A DNA stretch of 64,000 nt. Source: Halomonas borealis (GTDB taxonomy: Bacteria > Pseudomonadota > Gammaproteobacteria > Pseudomonadales > Halomonadaceae). The notes beneath the pieces were generated by a model, which saw only the letters and a list, made by a program, of their open reading frames with translations, was not told the origin of the DNA and searched no databases. Both the position numbers and the translations under genes were made by a program. The stretch is taken from positions 1 to 64,000 of the forward strand of contig NZ_SDMO01000010.1 in assembly GCF_004798905.1 (NCBI RefSeq), in the 5' to 3' direction. Shown piece by piece: positions 55,054-63,437 of the stretch (positions are counted from its first letter, which is position 1; the number at the start of each line of letters is the position of its first letter).

Positions 55054-57384
55054 TCACCTCCCTCGAGCAGTCACCGGCGCCTCCGGCATCGATGCAGGCG
55101 ATTCTAACGCAAGGCAACCGCCTCCGACACCGCCACGCCGCCAGGCCGCCGAACGCTCGGCCTCGAGCCGCTCGTCTGCGCCCAGCCATAGCGTCACGGC
55201 GCCATCCTCGGCGGTGCTCCACAGGCAGCTGCCGAGCCGTCGGAAGCGCCTCACGACCGCCGGGGCGGGGTGACCGAAGCGGCTATGCCGTCCCGCGCTG
55301 AAGATCACCTGAGACGGTCGGGTGGCCGCCAGGAAAGCCGGGTTGGAGCTGGTCCGGCTGCCATGGTGCCCGGCCACCAACACCGTCACCGGCCCGTTCA
55401 ACCGAGGGATCAGCGCATGCTCCACCCGGGCCCCGGCATCGCCGCTGATCAGCAAGCGCTGCGCCCCCACCGAGATCAACAGCACGCAGGAGCGATCGTT
55501 GTCGGACAATCCCGTCGCGCCGGCGGGTGGCCAGAGCACGCGGAAGTCCACGCCATCACGCCGCCAGCGTCGCCCCGCCACGCAGGGCTCGGTCGCCACC
55601 GGCAATACGCTGCCCGGCGGCGCCAGGTAACGCCCCACCGAATGCGCGGCGGCCAACGCGTGAAGCCCGCCGGCGTGGTCGCGGTCGTCATGGCTGACGA
55701 TGACGTCGTCGAAGCGCTGCCCCGCGGGCCACAGCGAATCGAGCGGCATGAAGCCGGAGGCGAAACGCGGCCCGGTATCGATCAGTGCCCGATAGTGGGT
55801 GGTGCGCAGCGCCACCAGCTGCCCCTGGCCCACATCATGGATGCGCACGCGCAGCTCGCCCTGGGCCGGCAGTGGCGGCGTCACCGACCAGACCCCGAGG
55901 GCCAGCAGCAAGCTGCCGACCAGACGCAGCCGCAGCACCAGGCCCGGCAGCGACCACAGCAGCCCACTCAGGATCAGCCCCGCCCCCAGCGCCTCGGCCA
56001 CAACCGCGGGCGGCTGCCAGAGCGGGGCGATACGCACCGCCACCCCGAGCCCGGCGGCGACGCCGTGGGCCAGCATCCCGAACACCTGCCAGATGCCATC
56101 GGCTAGCGGCGGCGCCCAGGACACTGCCCAGCCCGCCAGCCCTAGCGGCACCATCATGCTGCCGACCCAGGGTACCGCCACCAGGTTGATCAGTGGCGCG
56201 GCCGGCGCGAGCCGATCGAAGGCCAGCAGCACCGCGCCGGCCATCACCGGCGCCAGCAACAGCTGGCTGCGCACCAGGGCCCATAGCCAGCCGCGCCACC
56301 CTCGCGGCCGTGGCCGGCCCTGCCAGATCAGGATCAGCAGCGCCACGGCACCGAACGATAGCCAGCTCCCCGGGCGCCACACCGCCAGCGGATCGAGGAT
56401 CACCACCAGCGCCAGGGCCAACCACCAGGCCTGCCAGGGGGCCGGCGCATGGCGCCCGCTGGCGGCCCAGAGCCCCACCAGTACCATGATCATCGCGCGC
56501 ATCGCCGGCGGCTCGAGGCCGGCGAGCCCGGCATAGGCCACCGCCGCCGCCCCGGCGCACCACCAAGGCCAGATCGCCATGCGCCAGCGCCCCGGTGACA
56601 GGCCCCGCGACAGCCACCGCGCCAGCCACAGCGCGACGCCGGCCACCAGCCCTACATGCAGCCCGGAGATCACCATCAGATGCGTCGTGCCGCTGGCGTT
56701 GAGCAGCGCCCAGTCATCCTCGTTCAACCGCTCACCGGCGCCCAGCGTCAGCGCCGCCAGCCAGCGCGTCGTCAACGGCGCCAGTGCCTGCGCATCGAGC
56801 CGCGCAAGCGCCCAGCGGCGTGGCGAGACACCCGCGGCCTCCAGGCGCCGGGGCGGCGGCGCCTCGCGCACATAACCGGTGGCCTGGAGGCCCTCGCGGC
56901 GCAGCCAGGCGCGATAGTCGAAGGTATCGGGATTGGCGAAGCCCGCGGGCGGTCGCAGCCGAACGGTCAGCCGCCAGCGCTCACCGGCGACCATCGCCGG
57001 CGCCCCATAGGCGTTCAGGCGGATGCGCGACAGCCGATCGCAGCCGGGCAGGCCCGCCGCGCGTGGGCGACACCCCGCCACCGCCAGCCGCAAACGCGTC
57101 AGGCCATCCTCCCGGGCCACCGAGATCAGACGCCCCTCTACCGTCAGGTCCTGGCGGCTGAGCCCGGCGGGGAGTTCGCCACCCCGTGTCCAGCCGAGCT
57201 CCCAGGCGACCAGCACGGTCACCGACAGCAGCAGCACGAGACGCCAGCGACGGGCCGCCAGCCCTATCAGTAGTGCCAGCCCCAGCGCCTGGAGCCAGGC
57301 GGCTTCTGCGGCATGGCCGACGAATGCCCCCGCGAGGGCGGCAAGCGCGAGCGGCTGGGCCAATCCTGTTGCCATGGGCATCAT
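55054..57384 (-). CDS. comEC: DNA internalization protein ComEC/Rec2
   Basis: ComEC forms the inner-membrane channel for single-stranded DNA in natural transformation. The protein of about 776 residues has an N-terminal DUF4131 domain (DLTVEGRLISV), the competence domain with around ten membrane segments (SGTTHLMVISGLHVGLVAG is the hallmark), and a C-terminal metallo-beta-lactamase domain (IHDVGQGQLVAL, IDTGP, VSHDDRDHAGG, VAGHHGSRTSS). The start is uncertain: ATG 57384 and ATG 57375 fit the family better than the longer frame to 57507; none has a strong ribosome-binding site. Confidence 0.92.
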   Translation of the reverse strand: MMPMATGLAQPLALAALAGAFVGHAAEAAWLQALGLALLIGLAARRWRLVLLLSVTVLVAWELGWTRGGELPAGLSRQDLTVEGRLISVAREDGLTRLRLAVAGCRPRAAGLPGCDRLSRIRLNAYGAPAMVAGERWRLTVRLRPPAGFANPDTFDYRAWLRREGLQATGYVREAPPPRRLEAAGVSPRRWALARLDAQALAPLTTRWLAALTLGAGERLNEDDWALLNASGTTHLMVISGLHVGLVAGVALWLARWLSRGLSPGRWRMAIWPWWCAGAAAVAYAGLAGLEPPAMRAMIMVLVGLWAASGRHAPAPWQAWWLALALVVILDPLAVWRPGSWLSFGAVALLILIWQGRPRPRGWRGWLWALVRSQLLLAPVMAGAVLLAFDRLAPAAPLINLVAVPWVGSMMVPLGLAGWAVSWAPPLADGIWQVFGMLAHGVAAGLGVAVRIAPLWQPPAVVAEALGAGLILSGLLWSLPGLVLRLRLVGSLLLALGVWSVTPPLPAQGELRVRIHDVGQGQLVALRTTHYRALIDTGPRFASGFMPLDSLWPAGQRFDDVIVSHDDRDHAGGLHALAAAHSVGRYLAPPGSVLPVATEPCVAGRRWRRDGVDFRVLWPPAGATGLSDNDRSCVLLISVGAQRLLISGDAGARVEHALIPRLNGPVTVLVAGHHGSRTSSNPAFLAATRPSQVIFSAGRHSRFGHPAPAVVRRFRRLGSCLWSTAEDGAVTLWLGADERLEAERSAAWRRGGVGGGCLALESPASMPEAPVTARGR

Positions 57385-57505
57385 CCCGGAACGGCCCGCC
57401 CGACGAATCAGGCTAACCAGGCAACGACGCGTTGATCGGCGCCATGGCGAGGGGGCGGGCTTGTATGGATAATAGCGCGCATATCGAAGCCGCGAGCCCA
57501 TCGTC

Positions 57506-58042
57506 ATGCCGCGTCGTCTCCTGCAACGCTACTTACCCCATCCCGAGACGCTCAGGCGCCAGCGCTCCCTGCGCTTCTTGAGCCACCTGATCGGTAATCC
57601 CTCGCTGTGGATGCTGTCACGGCGCAGCGTGGCCAACGCTTTCTTCGTCGGCCTGTCCTGCGCTCTGCTGCCGATCCCCTTCCAGATGGCACTGGCCGCG
57701 CTGGGCGCCTGGGCGCTGCGCGCGAACCTACCGCTGTCGGTGAGCCTGGTGTGGATCACCAACCCGCTGACCATGCCGCTGATCTTCTACGGTAACTATC
57801 GGCTGGGGGCCTGGCTGCTGGAACTCCCTGCCCGCGATGCCCCCACGAACCTGTCCACCGAATGGGTCACCGAGCAGCTGCTTGACGCCTTGCCGGCGCT
57901 GGCGACCGGTTCGCTGGTGGCGGCCATCCTGGCCGGAGGGCTGGGCAGCCTGACGATTCGTCTGGCGTGGCGCTGGCAGGTCTCGCGCAGCTGGAGGCGT
58001 CGGGCGCGGCGCCGCCGTGACCGGCTGAGCGACCGCGCCTGA
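57506..58042 (+). CDS. DUF2062 membrane protein
   Basis: A 178-residue protein with a basic N-terminus (MPRRLLQRYLPHPETLRRQR), and two to three membrane segments; the family core SVANAFFVGLSCALLPIPFQ and LVWITNPLTMPLIFYGNY is clear. Function unknown. It is divergent from comEC and convergent with lolD, as in Pseudomonas. A -10-like GATAAT (57468-57473) lies upstream. Confidence 0.93.
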   Translation: MPRRLLQRYLPHPETLRRQRSLRFLSHLIGNPSLWMLSRRSVANAFFVGLSCALLPIPFQMALAALGAWALRANLPLSVSLVWITNPLTMPLIFYGNYRLGAWLLELPARDAPTNLSTEWVTEQLLDALPALATGSLVAAILAGGLGSLTIRLAWRWQVSRSWRRRARRRRDRLSDRA

Positions 58043-58078
58043 GCGAAGGGGCGGAGTGGATGGGGGGCGGAACGCGCC

Positions 58079-58816
58079 TCAGGCGGCGGGCGCGTCCGGT
58101 GTCAGGCGGCCGGCATCGAGGCGCAGCACCCGATCCTGGTGGGCGGCCAGCCCCGGATCATGGGTCACGATCACGAAGGCGCAGGCGGCGCTGGCGGAGA
58201 GCTCGTCCATCAGCGCCAGGATGCTGCCCGCGGTGGTCTGGTCGAGGTTGCCGGTGGGCTCGTCCATCAGCACCAGGCTCGGGTCGGCGACCAACGCCCG
58301 GGCAATAGCCACGCGCTGGCGCTCGCCGCCGGAGAGCTCACCGGGCTTGTGGGCGGCCCGTTCTGCCATGCCCACACGCTCCAGCAGCTTCAAGGCCTTG
58401 GCCTCGGCATCCCGCTTGCGCTGCCCACGCACGATCAGCGGCAAGGCGGTGTTCTCCACCGCCGTGAATTCGGCGAGCAGGTGATGGAACTGATAGACGA
58501 AACCGATGTGCTGGTTGCGAAAGCGCCCCAGGGCCGCATCGCTCAGGGTGTGCAACGCCTGGTCGGCGATACGCACCTCGCCATGGCTGGGATGATCGAG
58601 CCCGCCCAGCAGGTTGAGCAGGGTCGTCTTGCCGGAACCGGAGCTGCCGACCACCGCCACCCGTTCGCCGGCGCGCATCTCGAGGGTCAGATCATCGAGC
58701 ACGGTGATATCGCGCGGCCCCTCGCGATAGACCCGGGTCAGGCCGGCACACGACAGCACCACCTCGCGCCGGCCGGCGTCACCGGCGCCATCCTGGGTCA
58801 TGACGGAATCATTCAT
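58079..58816 (-). CDS. lolD: Lipoprotein-releasing system ATPase LolD
   Basis: Powers release of outer-membrane lipoproteins from the inner membrane to LolA. The 245-residue ABC ATPase has Walker A VGSSGSGKTTLLNLLGG, the Lol-specific FVYQFHHLLAEFTAVEN block, signature LSGGERQRVAIARAL and Walker B LVLMDEPTGNLD. The start at 58816 lies eight bases inside the upstream permease gene. Confidence 0.96.
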   Translation of the reverse strand: MNDSVMTQDGAGDAGRREVVLSCAGLTRVYREGPRDITVLDDLTLEMRAGERVAVVGSSGSGKTTLLNLLGGLDHPSHGEVRIADQALHTLSDAALGRFRNQHIGFVYQFHHLLAEFTAVENTALPLIVRGQRKRDAEAKALKLLERVGMAERAAHKPGELSGGERQRVAIARALVADPSLVLMDEPTGNLDQTTAGSILALMDELSASAACAFVIVTHDPGLAAHQDRVLRLDAGRLTPDAPAA

Positions 58817-60050
58817 AGCGGAGCACCTCGGCAGGCTGAACCCGGGCCGCTCGCCAGGCCGGGTAGAGGGTCGACAGGAAGGTCAGCACGAAGGCCGCGG
58901 CGACGATCTGGCCCACATCGGACCACAGCAGCTGCGAGGGCAACTCGCTGATGAAGTAGACGCCGGCATCGAGGAAGTGGATGCCGAAGGTCGACTCGAC
59001 GAAGGCGAGGATATCGGAGACCGTCAGCGCCAGTAACACGCCAAGCCCCACCCCTATCAATATGCCGATCACCCCGATGGCCAGCCCCTGGACCATGAAG
59101 ATGCCCATGATCGAGCGTGGCGTGGCGCCGATGGTGCGCAGGATGGCGATATCGGCATGCTTGTCGGTGACCACCATCACCAGCGTCGAGACGATGTTGA
59201 AAGCCGCCACGGCGATGATCACCGTCAACAGCAGCGCGATCATGCGCTTCTCCATCTGTATCGCCTGGAAGAGATTACCCCGGGTGTAGGTCCAGTCCAT
59301 CCCGCGATAGCCGGCACCCAGGTCGTCGATGATCGAGCGCGTCACGCCGCCGGCCTGGAAGAGATCGTCGAGTTCCAGGCGTAGCCCGCCCACGTCATCC
59401 CCCATGCGCGCGAGGGTCTGCATGTCGGCGATGTTGGCGTAGGCCAGGTTGGCGTCGAGGTCCGCCCCGACGCTGAAGATGCCACTGACGGTGAAGCGCT
59501 TGAGGCGCGGGAAGACGCCGGCGGGGGTGATCGAGGCCTCGGGCACCAGCAGCGTCACCCGATCGCCGACCGTCACCCCGAGCCGCTGCGCCAGCATCGA
59601 GCCGAGCACCACCTTCCACTCGCCGGGTTTCAGGTCATCGAGGCTGCCCTGCTCCATGTGTTCATCGACGATCGAGACACGCTTTTCCCAGTCGGGCTTG
59701 ATGCCGGTCACCATGGCGCCATTGTTGCGCCCCCCGGACGAGAACATGCCCTGCTGCTGAATATAGGGCGCCGCTCCGATGACGTGTTCGCGCTGCATGA
59801 GACGATCGGCCAGCGGCTGCCAGTCGGTGAGCCCCGAGGGCACCTCGATACGGGTATGCGGCACCATGCCCAGCACCCGTTCGCGCAGCTCGCGGTCGAA
59901 GCCGTTCATCACGGACAGCACGAGGATCAACACCGCCACGCCGAGGGTCAGGCCCAGCATGGAGGTCAGGGAAATGAAAGAGATGAAGTGGTTGCGTCGC
60001 TTGGCCCGCACGTAGCGCAACCCGATCAGGAGAGGCAGACGATCCAGCAT
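58809..60050 (-). CDS. lolC: Lipoprotein-releasing system permease, LolC/LolE/LolF family
   Basis: The 413-residue MacB-like permease has membrane segments at about 25-45 (LTSMLGLTLGVAVLILVLSVMNGF), 270-295, 318-345 and 378-400, with a large periplasmic domain between the first two. Start at ATG 60050 with AAGGA upstream; the longer frame is rejected because LolC begins close to the first membrane helix. Only one permease gene accompanies lolD, suggesting a LolF-like homodimer, or a second subunit elsewhere. Symbol by family. Confidence 0.92.
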   Translation of the reverse strand: MLDRLPLLIGLRYVRAKRRNHFISFISLTSMLGLTLGVAVLILVLSVMNGFDRELRERVLGMVPHTRIEVPSGLTDWQPLADRLMQREHVIGAAPYIQQQGMFSSGGRNNGAMVTGIKPDWEKRVSIVDEHMEQGSLDDLKPGEWKVVLGSMLAQRLGVTVGDRVTLLVPEASITPAGVFPRLKRFTVSGIFSVGADLDANLAYANIADMQTLARMGDDVGGLRLELDDLFQAGGVTRSIIDDLGAGYRGMDWTYTRGNLFQAIQMEKRMIALLLTVIIAVAAFNIVSTLVMVVTDKHADIAILRTIGATPRSIMGIFMVQGLAIGVIGILIGVGLGVLLALTVSDILAFVESTFGIHFLDAGVYFISELPSQLLWSDVGQIVAAAFVLTFLSTLYPAWRAARVQPAEVLRYE

Positions 60051-60188
60051 TTGAGCGTTCCTTGTCGGCGGGCGGTCATGGTACGTGTTTTTGGCCACGC
60101 CTGCATCGGGGGGAAGCGTGCCTTGCACGATGACTGCACCCTGCGAGGAAGACGCCGCATGGCGGCGTGTCTGGACGCACGCCGGGCC

Positions 60189-60217
60189 TTGCATCCCGGC
60201 TCGACGCCGCCTACATT
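60189..60217 (+). promoter_or_regulatory. Putative aguA promoter
   Basis: TTGCAT (60189-60194), 17 bases, TACATT (60212-60217), 31 bases before the aguA start, in the gap divergent from lolC. Confidence 0.35.
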
Positions 60218-60247
60218 GCGCCGACCCCCCCACCGAGGAGGCCCGCC

Positions 60248-61312
60248 ATGGCCCTCTGCCTGCTCCCCGAATGGCACCCTCAGGAAGCCGTGCAACTGAC
60301 CTGGCCGCGCCCCGACGGCGACTGGGCGCCGCTGCTGCCGCGTCTCGAGGCAACGCTCGAGACGCTGGTCGTGGCCATCACGCGCTATCAGGCCGTGCTG
60401 ATCGCCGTTCCGGACGCCGCCACCGCGTCGCGGCTGACGGCGGCCTTCGACCGGCGCGGCGTGCCCGCCGAGCGCCTGTACCTGAGGGTCGCCGAGGCCG
60501 ACGACACCTGGGCCCGCGACCACGGGCCGCTGACCATCGAGCGCGACGGTGAACTCGTGCTGCTCGACTACGTCTTCACCGGCTGGGGAGGCAAGTTCCC
60601 GGCCGCCCGCGATAACAGCCTGACCCGGCGGCTGGCCGCGGCCGGCACCTTCGCCGCGCCGCTGGTCTCCCATGAGCTGGTGCTCGAGGGCGGCGCGCTC
60701 GAGAGCGACGGCCAGGGCACCCTGCTGACCACCGAGGCGTGCCTGCTCAACGCGAACCGCAACCCGCATCTCGACCGCGAGGCGCTCGAGTCGAGGCTCG
60801 CCGAGCAGCTCGGCATCGAGCGCGTGCTGTGGCTCACCCACGGCCACCTGGCAGGCGATGACACCGACAGTCATGTGGACACCCTGGCTCGCTTCTGCGA
60901 TGCCTCCACCATCGCCTACGTCCGCTGCGATGACCCAGCCGACCCGCACCATCCCGAACTTGCCGCCATGGAGCAGGAGCTGTGCGCGCTGCGACGCGCC
61001 GACGGCGAGCCCTATCGGCTGATCCCGTTGCCCTGGCCCGCCCCCTGCTTCGACGCCGAGGATGGCCGCCGCCTGCCGGCCACCTACGCCAACTTCCTGA
61101 TCATCAACGGCGCCGTGCTGGTCCCCACCTATGGCGACGCCGCCGATACGCGCGCCCTGACGGCCCTGGCGGGCGCCTTCCCGGGGCGCGACATCGTGCC
61201 CATCGACTGCAGCACCGTGATCCGCCAGCATGGCAGCCTGCACTGCCTGACCATGCAGCTACCCCGCGACACCCTGGCCGGGGTGCGCCACCGCGAAGGA
61301 GAGACCCCATGA
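60248..61312 (+). CDS. aguA: Agmatine deiminase
   Basis: Converts agmatine to N-carbamoylputrescine and ammonia. The 354-residue protein has AVQLTWPRPDGDWA, DTWARDHGP, NNS-like RDNSL, EGGALESDG, THGHLAGDDTDSHVD and the catalytic Cys333 in QHGSLHCLTMQLP. ATG 60248 has GAGGAGG seven bases upstream; the frame extends 27 codons further without a ribosome-binding site. It overlaps aguB by four bases, so the two-step pathway to putrescine is coupled. Confidence 0.95.
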   Translation: MALCLLPEWHPQEAVQLTWPRPDGDWAPLLPRLEATLETLVVAITRYQAVLIAVPDAATASRLTAAFDRRGVPAERLYLRVAEADDTWARDHGPLTIERDGELVLLDYVFTGWGGKFPAARDNSLTRRLAAAGTFAAPLVSHELVLEGGALESDGQGTLLTTEACLLNANRNPHLDREALESRLAEQLGIERVLWLTHGHLAGDDTDSHVDTLARFCDASTIAYVRCDDPADPHHPELAAMEQELCALRRADGEPYRLIPLPWPAPCFDAEDGRRLPATYANFLIINGAVLVPTYGDAADTRALTALAGAFPGRDIVPIDCSTVIRQHGSLHCLTMQLPRDTLAGVRHREGETP

Positions 61313-62211
61313 ACCCGACCCTCAAGGTCGGCCTGGTCCAGCAGCCGGCCTGGCCCGACAAGGCCAGCAGCCTGGCCGAGAGCGAGGCCGGCGTCCGCGA
61401 GCTGGCCGCCGCCGGCGCCCAGCTGGTGATGCTGCAGGAACTGCACACGACACACTACTTCTGCCAGCATGAGGATACCGCGCTGTTCGACCTCGCCGAG
61501 CCCCTCGACGGCCCCAGCGGCCAACGGCTGGCGGCGCTGGCCGCGGAGCTCGACATCGTGCTGGTGGGGTCATTGTTCGAACGCCGTGCGCCGGGCCTGT
61601 GCCACAACACCGCCGTGGTCTACGACGGCGCGCATGGCCGGGTCGGGCACTATCGCAAGATGCATATTCCCGACGATCCGGGCTTCCATGAGAAGTTCTA
61701 CTTCACACCGGGCGACCATGACCCGGCCCGCGACGAAGGCTTCCAGCCCATCGACACCTCGCTGGGTCGGCTGGGCCTACTGGTGTGCTGGGACCAATGG
61801 TATCCCGAGGCCGCGCGACTGATGGCGCTGGCCGGGGCCGACCTGCTGCTCTACCCCACCGCCATCGGCTGGGACCCCCAGGATGACGACGACGAACGGC
61901 GACGCCAGCAGGACGCCTGGACGCTGATCCAGCGCAGCCATGCGGTGGCCAACGGGCTGCCGGTGGTGGTCGCCAACCGGGTCGGACACGAACGCGACCC
62001 TTCCGGGGTCGGCCCGGGCATCGACTTCTGGGGTGGCAGCTTCGTCTGCGGCCCCCAGGGCGAACTGCTCGCCCACGCCGGCCAGCAGGCCGAGCGGTTG
62101 CTGGTGACGCTGGACATGCGGCGCGGCGAAGCGGTGCGGCGCCTCTGGCCCTACCTCAGGGACCGTCGCATCGATGCCTACGGCGACCTGACGCGGCGCT
62201 ATCGGGACTGA
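61309..62211 (+). CDS. aguB: N-carbamoylputrescine amidase
   Basis: Hydrolyses N-carbamoylputrescine to putrescine, CO2 and ammonia. The 300-residue nitrilase-fold enzyme has the catalytic triad Glu44 (LQELHT), Lys117 (HYRKMHIPDD) and Cys160 (VCWDQWYPEAAR). The ATG overlaps the aguA stop (ATGA); an open frame extending back into aguA is a shadow. A heptamer repeat and terminator-like repeat copy B follow. Confidence 0.95.
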   Translation: MNPTLKVGLVQQPAWPDKASSLAESEAGVRELAAAGAQLVMLQELHTTHYFCQHEDTALFDLAEPLDGPSGQRLAALAAELDIVLVGSLFERRAPGLCHNTAVVYDGAHGRVGHYRKMHIPDDPGFHEKFYFTPGDHDPARDEGFQPIDTSLGRLGLLVCWDQWYPEAARLMALAGADLLLYPTAIGWDPQDDDDERRRQQDAWTLIQRSHAVANGLPVVVANRVGHERDPSGVGPGIDFWGGSFVCGPQGELLAHAGQQAERLLVTLDMRRGEAVRRLWPYLRDRRIDAYGDLTRRYRD

Positions 62212-62237
62212 CTCGATGGGGCGAGGCGTAAGGGACA

Positions 62238-62300
62238 CCTCGAACCTCGAACCTCGAACCTCGAACCTCGAACCTCGAACCTCGAACCTCGAACCTCGAA
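62238..62300. repeat. Tandem heptamer repeat, 9 copies (CCTCGAA)n
   Basis: Nine exact copies, the reverse complement of the array at 1-77 up to register. A GGGGCGAGG motif (62219-62227) precedes it, echoing the CTCGCCCC units by the other array. It sits between aguB and repeat copy B. Confidence 0.95.
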
Positions 62301-62309
62301 GGCAACATA

Positions 62310-62387
62310 AAGAAAACCGCCCCAGGCATGTGCCGTGGGGCGGCTTGCTCTTCCCGCTTCCAGCCGCGAAGCGGCGCTCTTCAAGCT
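62310..62387. repeat. Two-hairpin intergenic repeat, copy B (bidirectional terminator)
   Basis: First hairpin CCGCCCCA (62317-62324) with TGGGGCGG (62336-62343), containing an inner GGC/GCC stem; second hairpin GCCGC-GAA-GCGGC (62363-62375); tail GCTCTTCAAGCT. It lies between convergent aguB and the Nudix/ThiE gene, ending eight bases before that gene's stop. Same layout as copy A at 27194-27275. Confidence 0.85.
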
Positions 62388-62394
62388 TAACGCT

Positions 62395-63351
62395 TCACTT
62401 CCAGAAATCGCGGATCGAGGCGATGCCCTGGGCCCCGACGGCACGCGCATGGTTGGCGTCGAAGCGTGTCATGCCGCCCAGCGCGAAGACCGGCATGCCG
62501 GCATGCTCGACCAGCTGCTGGAAGTCATGCCAGCCGATCGGCGCCACTTCCGGATGCGACGGCGTGGTGCGCAGCGGTGACAGGGTGACGAAGTCACAAC
62601 CGATATGCCGCGCCTGATCCAACTGTTGGCGATCGTGGGTCGAGGCCGACAACCACTTGTCCGCGCTCAGCGGGCGACGCTCGAGGCTCATCAACCGTGC
62701 GCTGGTCAGGTGGATGCCGTCCGCGTCGACTTCGTTGTGCAGCTCGGGCTCGCCATTGAGCATCAGCCGCGCGCCGTGCCGGCGGCACGTCGCCAGGGCC
62801 TGCTCGGCCCGGCTCAGGTAGTCTTCACGCGACAGCGACTTGGCCCGCAGCTGTACCAGACGCACGCCATCCTCGACCAGGGCTCGCTCCAGCCGCGATT
62901 GAAACGCCGACTCATCCTCCTCTTCACCGGTGATCAGGTACTCGGTGGGCAGCATCACCGCCCGCAGGATCGGCACGTTGGCCGCCGGGAAGGGATAGTT
63001 GAACAGCTCCGACATCGGCACCCAACGCACCGCCTGCCCCTCGCGTCCGAAGGGCTCACCGGCGAAGCCGCGGACCTGCCAGACATCGAGCAGAATATGC
63101 TTGTCGGCGTACTCGTGATGGATGCGAATCAGCGGCTGGGCGCGACGAATCTCGATCCCCAGCTCCTCGTGCAGCTCGCGCTTGAGGGCCTCGAAGCCCG
63201 TCTCATAGGGCGCCAGTTTGCCGCCGGGGAACTCCCAGAGGCCGCCGTGATCGACGTTCGACGGGCGCCGAGCGAGCAGCACCTCCTGACCATCGGCGCT
63301 GATGATGGCGGCGGCCGCCACATGCACCCTTCTCTTCACCATGACGTTCAT
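62395..63351 (-). CDS. Nudix hydrolase fused to ThiE-like domain (MutT/ThiE)
   Basis: The 318-residue protein has an N-terminal MutT domain with the Nudix box GGKLAPYETGFEALKRELHEELGIE (about 43-67 including all REXXEE acids), expected to clear 8-oxo-dGTP, and a C-terminal TIM-barrel region (about 150-318) resembling thiamine phosphate synthase (LVQLRAKSLSRE, DADGIHLTSARLMSL, ALGGM). This fusion downstream of secA/argJ is conserved in pseudomonads. The ThiE part's activity is unproven. ATG 63342 is an alternative start. Confidence 0.93.
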   Translation of the reverse strand: MNVMVKRRVHVAAAAIISADGQEVLLARRPSNVDHGGLWEFPGGKLAPYETGFEALKRELHEELGIEIRRAQPLIRIHHEYADKHILLDVWQVRGFAGEPFGREGQAVRWVPMSELFNYPFPAANVPILRAVMLPTEYLITGEEEDESAFQSRLERALVEDGVRLVQLRAKSLSREDYLSRAEQALATCRRHGARLMLNGEPELHNEVDADGIHLTSARLMSLERRPLSADKWLSASTHDRQQLDQARHIGCDFVTLSPLRTTPSHPEVAPIGWHDFQQLVEHAGMPVFALGGMTRFDANHARAVGAQGIASIRDFWK

Positions 63352-63437
63352 TCACCTTATCCCACTTGTCCTCGCGAGCGATGCCACGAGGGATTGCTCT
63401 GTTCGATGCGGGCCAAAAATCCCGGCCCCCGCGGCGT

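Noticed and set aside
62199-62617. Open frames on both strands encoding seven-residue repeats (SRFEVRG and NLEPRTS types)
   Set aside because: They are translations of the heptamer array continuing into hairpins and neighbouring genes in the wrong frame.
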